Positions 56,176 through 64,000 of a DNA stretch of 64,000 nt are shown here, piece after piece. This DNA comes from Pseudoalteromonas sp. G4. GTDB taxonomy: Bacteria; Pseudomonadota; Gammaproteobacteria; Enterobacterales; Alteromonadaceae. Made by a program: the position numbers and the translations under genes. Each line of letters opens with the position of its first letter. Positions within the stretch are counted from its first letter, which is position 1. The stretch lies in the NCBI RefSeq assembly GCF_028875915.1, contig NZ_JAPEHW010000005.1, positions 48,013 through 112,012 of the forward strand. Reading direction: 5' to 3'. The notes under the pieces were generated by a model that made no database searches, was not told where the DNA came from, and was given only the letters and a program-made list of their open reading frames with translations.

Positions 56176-57366
56176 TTACTTGATTACAGTCGCAACGGCA
56201 TCTGCAAAGTAATCGATGTTTGCTTTACTTACACCTGCAACATTCACACGACTTGAACCAACGATGTAAATTGAATACTCTTTTTGTAAACGCTCAATTT
56301 GCTCAGGCGTAATACTTAAGAAAGAAAACATACCGTGTTGCTTTTCAATAAATGAAAAATCTTGTGCAACACCACGGCTGTGAAGCGCTTCTACAATGGT
56401 GCTACGTAAACCGTTAATACGATTACGCATTTCAGCTAATTCCTGATGCCACTCAGCAGTTAGTTCTTCACTGCCTAAAATAGTATCAACAATAGTTGCA
56501 CCGTGTGCAGGTGGCATCGAGTAAATACTACGAACCACACTTAACAGTACTGAGTTGGCAATATCAGCAACAGCACTTGATTCTGAGATAATTGAACATG
56601 CACCAATACGCTCACGGTATAGACCAAAGTTTTTCGAACAAGATGAGCAGATAATCATCTCATCAACTGTAGCTGCTAATAAACGAAGACCTGCAGCGTC
56701 TTCATCTAAACTTGTGCCGAAGCCTTGGTATGCAATATCAACTAACGGAGTAAAACCAACCTCTTTAGCAAGATCAGCAACTTGTTGCCATTGTTCTGCA
56801 TTTAAGTCCATACCACTTGGGTTATGACAACATGCGTGAAGTAAAACAATATCGCCTTTTGGAACAGTTTTAAGTGTCGCCATCATTTCGTCAAACAATA
56901 GGCCTTTATTCGCATAGTCGTAATAAGGATATTCTTTAACGGTTAAACCTGCAGCGGAAAACAAACCAATGTGGTTTGCCCATGTCGGCGTCGTTACCCA
57001 AACACTTGCATTTGGATTTGCTTTAGCAATAAATTCTGCCGCAACACGAAGTGCGCCTGTGCCACCTGGAGCTTGTGCTGTTCTTACACGATTTCCTAAA
57101 AGTGCTGGATGCTCACCAAGTAAAAGAGTTTCCATTTTTGCACAAAAACCTAAGTCGCCAGCTAAGCCAATGTAAGACTTGCTAGTTTCATTATCTAAGC
57201 GGAATTTTTCTGCTTTTTTTACACAGCTTAGAATTGGCGTATCGCCTTCTTCAGTTTTATAAACACCTACGCCTAGGTCGATTTTATTTGGATTTGTATC
57301 TTGGCGGTATTTAGCCATCAAACCTAAAATTGGATCCGTTGGTAATGGCTTTAAGTTTGCAAACAT
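56176..57366 (-). CDS. Aromatic/aspartate aminotransferase
   Basis: A 396-residue PLP enzyme of aminotransferase class Ia that interconverts aspartate or aromatic amino acids and their keto acids. PLP Lys 245 lies in CSSCSKNFGLYRERIG; the TPTWANH segment at about 126-132, CCHNPSGMDL and DIAYQGFG are typical. The final domain includes FSFLSITPEQIERLQ. Sequence cannot firmly separate AspC-like from TyrB-like specificity. Monocistronic, with its own 120-base upstream region. Confidence 0.93.
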   Translation of the reverse strand: MFANLKPLPTDPILGLMAKYRQDTNPNKIDLGVGVYKTEEGDTPILSCVKKAEKFRLDNETSKSYIGLAGDLGFCAKMETLLLGEHPALLGNRVRTAQAPGGTGALRVAAEFIAKANPNASVWVTTPTWANHIGLFSAAGLTVKEYPYYDYANKGLLFDEMMATLKTVPKGDIVLLHACCHNPSGMDLNAEQWQQVADLAKEVGFTPLVDIAYQGFGTSLDEDAAGLRLLAATVDEMIICSSCSKNFGLYRERIGACSIISESSAVADIANSVLLSVVRSIYSMPPAHGATIVDTILGSEELTAEWHQELAEMRNRINGLRSTIVEALHSRGVAQDFSFIEKQHGMFSFLSITPEQIERLQKEYSIYIVGSSRVNVAGVSKANIDYFADAVATVIK

Positions 57367-57487
57367 AGTTATCTCTTAAATTGATTTTTTGCTATGGGAT
57401 GAAGCCTTAGCTTATCACACTCTTAGTTTTGAAGAAGTATCTAAAGAAAATTTCATGACATGATTGTATAGAACTTTTTGCTTTAGA

Positions 57488-58147
57488 TTATTCAGGTAAG
57501 TAATTGGGCACAACCTCGCATATAGCTTGTAAAAGCGCTAATGCATCCTGATTAAAAACGTCATTATCAAATGCTTCAGCGTCTATGATGCCTAACACCT
57601 CACCTGAATCTGAAAAATACGGTAAACACACTTCTGATTTAACCGCAGGATCGCAGGTATAATATTCACCGCCATTAGCCACATATTGCTTAACGTTATT
57701 AATCACTCGGCCTTTTCCATGTAATGCAACAAACGCATTATTGCTTATACGCGCATAGTTCTCATCTACTGGAAATAATGGACGGCTTGGATTACCAAAA
57801 TAACTTAATTTAAGTAGCTGTGTTTGACCTTCAATCTGACGCGATTGGTAAATTCCAAACCAATCAATAAGCTTTTGTTTCTCAACAAAAGAAACAACAC
57901 TTGTTAGTGCTGCTAAAGCTTGAGTATTTGACTCGTTTGCTGCAATGTATTGGGTTAACTCAAAGGGAGCTTCTTGTAACTGACCAAATAAACTGCAACT
58001 GCCACCTTCACCAAGCTCTGGAATTAAATACTGCCATACAATTTGTTGTTCATTTGATTGCTGAATTTCGGTTTCAAGTTGCTGACGAAAATCCGCCACT
58101 TTAGCTGGGTCGATTACATAATCAGTAAAATCTATTGAATTAGCCAT
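57488..58147 (-). CDS. GAF-domain protein
   Basis: A 219-residue soluble protein with a GAF-type domain over about 75-215. The late segment YYTCDPAVKSEVCLPYF followed by GEVLGIIDAEAF is the typical GAF close, similar to free-methionine sulfoxide reductase-type GAF proteins, but I cannot confirm their full set of active-site cysteines. It is on the same strand as, and 69 bases downstream of, the partner-switching regulator, so it may belong to that unit. Sensory or redox roles are possible; none is shown. Confidence 0.72.
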   Translation of the reverse strand: MANSIDFTDYVIDPAKVADFRQQLETEIQQSNEQQIVWQYLIPELGEGGSCSLFGQLQEAPFELTQYIAANESNTQALAALTSVVSFVEKQKLIDWFGIYQSRQIEGQTQLLKLSYFGNPSRPLFPVDENYARISNNAFVALHGKGRVINNVKQYVANGGEYYTCDPAVKSEVCLPYFSDSGEVLGIIDAEAFDNDVFNQDALALLQAICEVVPNYLPE

Positions 58148-58216
58148 CTAAACATCTACACTTCTTAATTTAAAGTTAGAGTTTATATTTCTTTTATGTT
58201 GTTATGCAAGCAAAGT

Positions 58217-59863
58217 TTAACTGTGAATTAACGAGTAAGTTACCGTAATTTTATTGCCACATTCATTTAAGTTAACAGACTCAGCAATTTCCTTAATTAA
58301 GCTAAGGCCTCTGCCATGAAAGTTACTGTCATCATGCGCATCTGTTTTAATAAACCCACTGCCAGAATCTGCGATAGTAAAACTGATTTTAGGAGTATCA
58401 GGGGTATAACTGATATCTAATTTAATTTCACCGTCAGTCAAATCAGCTAAACGTTCAGCACGCAATTCGTAGTACTGACAAAAACCATCATCGCTATCTT
58501 TGAGGCTCGATTCTAACCCCAATACGCCATGCTCTAATGCATTATTAAAGGTTTCTGAAATAAGTAAAAATAAATTTGAACGATGATCTGAACATCCTTT
58601 AATGGCACAAATCATTTCGACCACGTCGAGTACAGGATCAGTGCTTTTTAAACGTTCTGCATCAAGTGCCATTGAAACATTAAGCGGTGTACTCATGTAT
58701 TCATCACTTAGCTTCGGCTTTATTGGTGATGGCAAACACTTTATAAGGGCTAAACTGAGATCATCTTGTTGATCTTGCTTGCCTGTAAAACGCTTAACTG
58801 ATTCAACAATAGAGCCGAGCTCAGTAAACGAAGGGGCAGATACTTTGCGTAACAAACGCTCTTCACCAAAAAACTCGCCTCGGTTGTTTTCGGCCTCAAT
58901 TACACCATCCGTGTACAAGATAATTTTGTCATTTAAATCAGTCTCAACATACACAGTGTCACGCTCAAATTCATATTCATCTAGAATCCCTAACGCCATG
59001 TGTCTTGATGTCAGTTTTTGTTTTATTTTTCCATCTTTACTTAGTAAAAAGCCATCGGGCAAACCACCTAACCAAGCAGAAAAAGAGCGACCCGAGCTAT
59101 TCAATTCAAGAATTGTCGCAGCACAAAACATGTTACCCGGCAATAAATCATACAAGGTGTGGTTTAACTCAGCGGCAATATCACCAACAGATAACCCTTT
59201 TTGAGTCATAGAATAGAAAATTTTTGACGCAGGAAGAGCGCCCATTGCAGCAGCTAACCCATGCCCTGTGAAATCCCCCATCAGCACATATACCCCACCT
59301 GTACAGCTGGGCGCCATTAAAAATAAATCACCATTAAACATTGAGGCAGGTGAGAGATTAAATTCGATAAGTTCAGGTAATAAAAAGCGGTTTTCTAGTG
59401 CGTTATCAAAAATATGTTCGACTAACTCGTGCTCTCGTTCGGTATGAAGTTGATAATACGCAAGCTCGCGATTTTGTTTATACGTTTTTTTGCTTAATTC
59501 ACGAGTACGCGCATGAGCTTTAATTTTTGCTGACAGTATAACTTTGTCAAACGGCTTGTTGAGAAAGTCATCACCACCAACTTGCAAACACTTTTCAAGG
59601 CTGCTTTTGTCATCAAGTGCAGTAATAAAGATGATGGGTAAATAAACTTCTGCAGATTTTGCCTTAAGCAATGGCGCAACCTCAAAACCATCCATTTTGG
59701 GCATCACAACATCGAGTAAAACAAGATCGGGGGCAAATTCATCAAAGACGGTTAGCGCTTCCTCTCCGTCCACTGCAAGAGCAACTTGATGCTGCTCCTG
59801 CTCGAGCATAAAACGCAAAAGATTGCGGTTTAGCTCCTGATCATCAACAACCAATATTTTCAT
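58217..59863 (-). CDS. Receiver-PP2C phosphatase-kinase regulator (CrsR/HsbR-like)
   Basis: A 548-residue response regulator with three domains: a receiver (1-120, Asp 51 in LVLLDVVMPKMDG), a SpoIIE/PP2C phosphatase (about 165-380, with LMGDFTGHGLAAAMGALPAS and KIILYTDGVIEAEN), and a C-terminal GHKL kinase domain (about 415-548, with FNNALEHGVLGLES and FHGRGLSLIKEI). Such proteins (HsbR in Pseudomonas, CrsR in Shewanella) phosphorylate and dephosphorylate a STAS anti-sigma antagonist. That antagonist lies 7 bases upstream. The target sigma pathway (FliA/FlgM or RpoS in relatives) cannot be read from here. Confidence 0.9.
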   Translation of the reverse strand: MKILVVDDQELNRNLLRFMLEQEQHQVALAVDGEEALTVFDEFAPDLVLLDVVMPKMDGFEVAPLLKAKSAEVYLPIIFITALDDKSSLEKCLQVGGDDFLNKPFDKVILSAKIKAHARTRELSKKTYKQNRELAYYQLHTEREHELVEHIFDNALENRFLLPELIEFNLSPASMFNGDLFLMAPSCTGGVYVLMGDFTGHGLAAAMGALPASKIFYSMTQKGLSVGDIAAELNHTLYDLLPGNMFCAATILELNSSGRSFSAWLGGLPDGFLLSKDGKIKQKLTSRHMALGILDEYEFERDTVYVETDLNDKIILYTDGVIEAENNRGEFFGEERLLRKVSAPSFTELGSIVESVKRFTGKQDQQDDLSLALIKCLPSPIKPKLSDEYMSTPLNVSMALDAERLKSTDPVLDVVEMICAIKGCSDHRSNLFLLISETFNNALEHGVLGLESSLKDSDDGFCQYYELRAERLADLTDGEIKLDISYTPDTPKISFTIADSGSGFIKTDAHDDSNFHGRGLSLIKEIAESVNLNECGNKITVTYSLIHS

Positions 59864-59870
59864 TGGTTAA

Positions 59871-60176
59871 TCAATCAATATCAAATTTCTTATCAAAACG
59901 CGAAATTTGCAAAATCTTTTTAATTTGTGGTCTGCAATTTGTTATATGAATGCCACTAACCGAATCACCAAGTGACTTTTTCATATTGAGCAACATGCCT
60001 AAAGCAGAGCTGTCCATATACTCGGTTTCACGTAAATCGATAATGACTTTTGGGGTACTACTGCCAACATCTGCATAAGCACTTCTAAATGATTGAACTA
60101 GGTTAAAATCAAACTTGCCCTTAATTTCAATCGTAAATAATTTGCCATCTGGCGAAAGAGCCTTATTCAAACTCAT
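59871..60176 (-). CDS. STAS-domain anti-sigma factor antagonist (CrsA/HsbA-like)
   Basis: A 101-residue SpoIIAA-type STAS protein. The phosphorylation site motif MDSSALGMLLNMK lies at about 54-66, with TPKVIIDLRETEY before it. In partner-switching systems its phosphorylation state decides binding to an anti-sigma or other target. It is the first gene of the unit with the three-domain regulator, with TTCTCCTTGGAATG-complement ribosome site AAGGAG just upstream. Confidence 0.92.
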   Translation of the reverse strand: MSLNKALSPDGKLFTIEIKGKFDFNLVQSFRSAYADVGSSTPKVIIDLRETEYMDSSALGMLLNMKKSLGDSVSGIHITNCRPQIKKILQISRFDKKFDID

Positions 60177-60356
60177 TTAATTCTCCTTGGAATGTCCAAA
60201 TGCATTGCTAAAATCACGCCATTCGCTTTATTTAAATTAAGTATCTAACCCGCTAATTTGCAAATAATAACTGAAAAAAAACTAAAATAGATAGGACAAA
60301 TAGTATATTTAAAAAATATGTTAAACTTGCGACATTAGTAATTACTTGGATTTTGT

Positions 60357-60686
60357 ATGTCTGATTCAAATTTAGTTTACTCCACTGAAACCGGAAGAAT
60401 AAAACAACCCAAAGAAGCACCTGAGTTTGAGGTCAAGTTATTTAAAGATGGCGCTGTGCGCATTGAAAGGCAAACAAAAGGACGCAAAGGCAAAGGCGTA
60501 ATGCTAGTTGTCGGTATCAACCCAGAAGAGCACGATATCAAGAAGTTGGCAAAATCCCTTAAATCTAAAATGGGACAAGGCGGCGCAGTGAAAGATGGCG
60601 TAATTGAAATCCAGGGTGATGACCGAGAAAAGTTAAAAGGACTGTTAGAACAACAAGGCTTTAAGGTAAAAATTGCTGGCGGATAA
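60357..60686 (+). CDS. yciH: SUI1/YciH-family translation factor
   Basis: A 109-residue eIF1-like protein. The C-terminal SUI1 fold contains RKGKGVMLVVGINPEEHDIK, KSKMGQGGAVKDGVIEIQG and the closing DDREKLKGLLEQQGFKVKIAGG-type segment (only partly quoted). Bacterial YciH affects start-codon fidelity and initiation under stress. It is alone on the plus strand, convergent with the GGDEF-EAL gene. Confidence 0.93.
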   Translation: MSDSNLVYSTETGRIKQPKEAPEFEVKLFKDGAVRIERQTKGRKGKGVMLVVGINPEEHDIKKLAKSLKSKMGQGGAVKDGVIEIQGDDREKLKGLLEQQGFKVKIAGG

Positions 60687-60691
60687 TATAA

Positions 60692-60719
60692 TTGGGAGAT
60701 AACCTCGGTTATCTCCCAA
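60692..60719. terminator. Hairpin between convergent yciH and GGDEF-EAL genes
   Basis: TTGGGAGATAAC pairs perfectly with GTTATCTCCCAA around a CTCG loop (12-bp stem). It lies between the two convergent stops. Flanking T runs are short, so it may act mainly as a shared stabiliser or terminator. Confidence 0.72.
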
Positions 60720-60732
60720 CCTCAAATCACGG

Positions 60733-63700
60733 CTAAAACTTGTGGCCTTGAATTTTATCAATCATCAATGAAATTTCATGTTCTGGTACAGGCTTGCTAT
60801 AGAAATAGCCCTGCACTACATCACAATTATTCAATTTCAAAAACTCAACTTGCTCGTCACTTTCTACACCTTCAGCAACTAACTCAAGATTAAGTTTCTG
60901 TGCCATTGCAATAATCGCGGCAGTAATTTCCATATCATTGCTGTCTTCTGGTATATCTTTAATGAAAGAGCGGTCAATTTTAAGAATATCGAGAGGAAAA
61001 CGTTTTAAATAACTTAAAGACGAATAACCGGTACCAAAATCATCAATCGACAATGACACCCCCAGCGCTTTAAGTTGATGCATCTGCTTAATTGAACCCT
61101 CAACATCACCCATTAGCATACTTTCTGTCAGCTCTAAGTGAATTCGCGCAGCATCTATTCCTGTTTTGGCGATTACTTTTTCTAGCAATGGAATCAGGCT
61201 CGTATCTTTAAATTGGCGTGCCGATAAGTTAATTGAAATATTACTGCCGTGATCTTTCAAGGCCATACGCTGTGCGAAGGCACACGATTCCCACAATACC
61301 CACTCACCTAATTCAACAATTAAGCCTGTTGTTTCGGCGATTGGAATAAACTTGTCAGGGGCAATATAACCTAACGTTGGATGATGCCATCGAATAAGCG
61401 CTTCAAAACCAACAATTTGATCATTATTAATGTTGATTTGAGGCTGATAATAAAGCTCAAACTGCTGCTCTTTAATACCAATTCTAAGTTCATTTTCAAT
61501 GAACAAGCGCTCTTTTGCTGCAGCATCTAAGGTGTCATTGTAGAAATAATAGGTGTTTTTACCGAGCGCTTTTGCTTCATACATTGCAAGATCAGCATGC
61601 TTAAGCAAGACATCTTCTTCAGGACTTTGTTCCGACGCCATAGTAATACCAATACTGGCACTTACAATAACCTCATTACTACCTAAGCGAATTGGTTGGC
61701 TTAAGGTATTTTGAATCGTTAAAGCGACATCAGCAGCCTGCTCTCTGTCATCTATACCGCTAAGTAAAACAGCAAATTCATCACCACCTAAACGTGCAAT
61801 GGTATCTTCAGCGCGAAGGCGCTTTTGTAGACGTTGTGCCACTTCTAGAAGCAATTGGTCACCAGCGTCATGACCTAGCGTATCATTGATACGTTTAAAC
61901 TCATCTAAGTCAAAATAAAAGAGCGCAAAAGAATAGTGACCACGCAAAGCTAAAGCTAAAGATTTCTTTAATTGCATACGGAATAACGCACGGTTAGCAA
62001 GCCCGGTTAATGTGTCATAGTAGGCCAGCTGTTCCATTTTGCGCTGACTTTCTTTAACAAACGAAATATCCTGCGCTGATGCCACATAGCTATACACTTT
62101 GTGATTATCGTCACGGATAGGTGAAACCGATAATGAGACCCAAAGCGCACGTTTATCCGTATTGTGTAATAGTGTGTCACCCTTCCAGTGATGACGAGCT
62201 AGTAAGTCCTGTACGATGTCTTCTACTAAGATCATCATATCAGGCTCCATTAGCACCAATAATGGCTGACCAATAAAATGACTTTTCTCAAACCCTGTCA
62301 TTTCAATCAATTTCGGGTTTACATATTCAATATTCAAATGCTCATCAGTAATGACAACTGCTGAGCCCGAGAATTCAACGGCTTTAGAAAGACGACGAGC
62401 ACGCTGCTCTGCTTGTTCTTTTTCAGCAAGCTCTAGGCGTAAATCACCCATAGTTTTTTCAAGCTTGCCAGCCATTGCACCAAACTCAAAATTCAAAAGG
62501 CCAATTTCATCTTTATTTACTGCCAATTTTTGCGCTGTTTCAAACTGCCCTCTTGCTACTTCACGAGAGCTTGCAACCAGTGCTTTAATGCGTTTAATAA
62601 CTAAGTGTGACAGTGTTTGATGAAGTAATAATACGACCAAAACAGCATATAAGATAAACAGACCAAAGAACTTAACTTCAATTTCATCTATTGCTGAAAG
62701 CGCTTCTGAATGGGTTTTATAAACGCCAATATACCAATCAAAATCACTAAACTTCTTGATACTAAAAATGTGTTTACTGTCATCAATAGCGAACTCGCCC
62801 TGCAACTCATGGCGTTTATTAACCAATAAATTATCTACTTGCGAGCGCAACTCTTCTGGCAACTGTTTTTTTGTATTCAGTGTGTCGTTCATGCTGCCAC
62901 TGATACGGGTAATAATGTCTGTTTTACCTTCAAACTGAATTATTTGCCCTGCACTGTTAAGCACAAACAGTTTTGCATCACCCACTTTATCTGGAAACAT
63001 TGCCTGTAATTTGGGCAACTCAATATCACTACCAGTTACACCTTTAAATTCGCCACCATAATGCAAAGGCACAATCAGGCTTATCACCCAACGTTCCCAA
63101 ATATCGTCATAATAAATGGGAGTCCAAGAAGCCTCTAGATTAGGGTTAGATTTCGGAGTACCGATTTCATAAAACACATCTTGTCTAAAATCGTGGCTTG
63201 CAGGCACGTTAAGTGCCCAATTAGGTGGAGAAATGCGAATAAAGCGATCTTGGCTTATAAAGTAGAAATTAAAGAAGGTTTCATCTGTTAAAATGGGTGC
63301 TAGTTGCGACCACACCTTTTCAGTTTGGGCAAAAATACGTTTGTATTCGTGACTATAACTTTGCTGGGGTAAGAATGCAGCAGAACGCACACCGGCCACA
63401 TTCGTGCTAGAGGAGCTACGAATACTACCATCTTTTCCAAATACTAATTTGCTTGGTACTATTTTTTCAGCAAGTGCCGACTCTGAATATAACGCTTCAG
63501 TCACAATCGTATTAGCGTCAATCGCTATTCGTTTTTTTTCGTTAAGAAGACTTTCAAAACGCTCTACAAAAGGCTTTGAAAGCTCGGTAAGCACACCATA
63601 CTCTTCAAAAAGTAACTGCTTTCGCTCAGATTTTACCATCAAGTAGGCAGCGGTTAATCCAGCGATTAAACAAATCGCCGATATTAGTATGGATAACTTA

Positions 63701-63750
63701 GCACTTAGCGCGTTGATACCAAAACTCGCATCCAAATGTTTAGAGTTCAC
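60733..63750 (-). CDS. Membrane-bound Cache-HAMP-PAS-GGDEF-EAL cyclic di-GMP enzyme
   Basis: A 1005-residue signalling protein. Membrane helices at about 18-38 and 361-379 enclose a periplasmic double-Cache sensor (about 40-355). A HAMP region (380-433), PAS domain (about 455-565), GGDEF domain (intact GGDEF at 655-659 with an inhibitory-site RAED at 646-649) and EAL domain (EAL at 783-785, NLSARQ, DDFGTGYS at 903-910, AEGVES) follow. All key residues of both activities are present, so it may make and degrade cyclic di-GMP, with phosphodiesterase activity plausible. The periplasmic domain should bind a small ligand. Monocistronic. Confidence 0.93.
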   Translation of the reverse strand: MNSKHLDASFGINALSAKLSILISAICLIAGLTAAYLMVKSERKQLLFEEYGVLTELSKPFVERFESLLNEKKRIAIDANTIVTEALYSESALAEKIVPSKLVFGKDGSIRSSSSTNVAGVRSAAFLPQQSYSHEYKRIFAQTEKVWSQLAPILTDETFFNFYFISQDRFIRISPPNWALNVPASHDFRQDVFYEIGTPKSNPNLEASWTPIYYDDIWERWVISLIVPLHYGGEFKGVTGSDIELPKLQAMFPDKVGDAKLFVLNSAGQIIQFEGKTDIITRISGSMNDTLNTKKQLPEELRSQVDNLLVNKRHELQGEFAIDDSKHIFSIKKFSDFDWYIGVYKTHSEALSAIDEIEVKFFGLFILYAVLVVLLLHQTLSHLVIKRIKALVASSREVARGQFETAQKLAVNKDEIGLLNFEFGAMAGKLEKTMGDLRLELAEKEQAEQRARRLSKAVEFSGSAVVITDEHLNIEYVNPKLIEMTGFEKSHFIGQPLLVLMEPDMMILVEDIVQDLLARHHWKGDTLLHNTDKRALWVSLSVSPIRDDNHKVYSYVASAQDISFVKESQRKMEQLAYYDTLTGLANRALFRMQLKKSLALALRGHYSFALFYFDLDEFKRINDTLGHDAGDQLLLEVAQRLQKRLRAEDTIARLGGDEFAVLLSGIDDREQAADVALTIQNTLSQPIRLGSNEVIVSASIGITMASEQSPEEDVLLKHADLAMYEAKALGKNTYYFYNDTLDAAAKERLFIENELRIGIKEQQFELYYQPQININNDQIVGFEALIRWHHPTLGYIAPDKFIPIAETTGLIVELGEWVLWESCAFAQRMALKDHGSNISINLSARQFKDTSLIPLLEKVIAKTGIDAARIHLELTESMLMGDVEGSIKQMHQLKALGVSLSIDDFGTGYSSLSYLKRFPLDILKIDRSFIKDIPEDSNDMEITAAIIAMAQKLNLELVAEGVESDEQVEFLKLNNCDVVQGYFYSKPVPEHEISLMIDKIQGHKF

Positions 63751-64000
63751 AATGTAACCTTACTTCTGCTGCAACTCGTTTTTATTATGCTTTGAACTAT
63801 AAAAGAATCTAATCAATTTCTACACCTTTTTTTAGGTTTAATGCAAAAAAGCCATAATAAATAATGATAAATTTTATTCTCAAGCAAGATACAACCATTT
63901 AACAGTTGACTTTGCCACCACTTCTTCCTACATTCGAACTATGAACAGATTAATTTTTAACTTTAGCTTCTTTTTTCACCATCCGTAACTCGGGAGGCGA
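63751..64000. other. Upstream region of the GGDEF-EAL gene to the window edge
   Basis: About 250 AT-rich bases without a credible gene. It holds the promoter of the minus-strand GGDEF-EAL gene. The last bases include GGGAGGCGA, which could be a ribosome site of a rightward gene beginning beyond the window, but this cannot be tested here. Confidence 0.4.

Noticed and set aside
58779..59204. 141-residue open frame antisense to the receiver-phosphatase-kinase gene
   Set aside because: Shadow of a secure gene; no domain pattern and no ribosome site.
60215..60235. Sigma-54-like sequence TGGCGT-GATTT-TAGCA upstream of the STAS gene (minus strand)
   Set aside because: The -24 and -12 boxes each deviate at important positions; not strong enough to call.
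1..64000. Mobile element, prophage, defence island or CRISPR array
   Set aside because: Gene order is collinear core-genome content; no transposase, integrase, direct-repeat array, tRNA or attachment-site-like flanks were seen.

Overview
The window reads as chromosomal DNA of a motile marine gammaproteobacterium of the Alteromonadales, most like Pseudoalteromonas. The reasons are the moderately AT-rich sequence, a polar-flagellum locus in the Vibrio/Shewanella/Pseudoalteromonas order (fliE to fliR, flhB-flhA-flhF-flhG-fliA, cheYZAB, motor genes, parC-parP-cheW) running straight into a complete ccm operon, FlrB/FlrC-type regulators, a TonB-dependent receptor, and many signalling proteins. The genus is an inference from gene order and protein style. 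No RNA genes, insertion sequences, prophage or CRISPR array were seen.

Layout: (1) 1-5.7 kb, housekeeping and metabolic genes: cyclophilin (cut by the left edge), Bcr/CflA exporter, LysE-type exporter, methylglyoxal synthase, a periplasmic ATP-dependent DNA ligase, a HAD phosphatase, a small unknown gene, and a frameshifted periplasmic-binding-type gene. (2) 5.7-13 kb: TonB-dependent receptor, MscS-family channel coupled to the Na+/proline symporter PutP, and an EAL-HDOD protein. (3) 13-20.8 kb: mlaA and the complete cytochrome c maturation operon ccmABCDEFGHI on the minus strand. (4) 20.9-23.4 kb: a plus-strand pair, a FliK-like protein and an FlhB C-terminal-domain-like protein. (5) 23.4-53.4 kb: about 30 kb of minus-strand flagellar and chemotaxis genes, from flrB/flrC through fliE-fliR, flhBAFG, fliA and cheYZAB to motCD, parC, parP and cheW. 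(6) 53.5-64 kb: tag, cytochrome b561, YceI, a small membrane protein, yebG behind a LexA box, an aromatic/aspartate aminotransferase, a GAF protein, a partner-switching pair (receiver-phosphatase-kinase regulator plus STAS antagonist), a SUI1/YciH factor and a 1005-residue Cache-HAMP-PAS-GGDEF-EAL protein.

How the parts work together: the flagellar block encodes the basal body (FliEFG, FliMN), export apparatus (FlhAB, FliOPQR, FliHIJ), hook-length control (FliK), polar placement and number control (FlhF, FlhG), sigma-28 (FliA), the CheA/CheY/CheZ/CheW/CheB relay, a MotCD-type stator, and ParC/ParP for polar chemotaxis arrays. Two sigma-54 type promoter elements, before fliE and before flhA, fit control by the NtrC-type activator FlrC.

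The most notable observation is that two neighbouring chemotaxis genes are broken in this sequence while the flagellar structural genes look intact. cheA carries a 57-bp tandem duplication with one extra base at its junction, which shifts the frame just before the dimerisation and kinase domains. cheB has lost a short conserved stretch together with the frame in its methylesterase domain. A third frameshift lies at about 5.07 kb. Either this strain has lost chemotaxis or the assembly has local errors; raw reads would decide. The CheA linker also has a 15-residue motif repeated three times, possibly a docking element for the polar ParC/ParP system encoded in the same operon. I did not find a clearly new multi-gene system.
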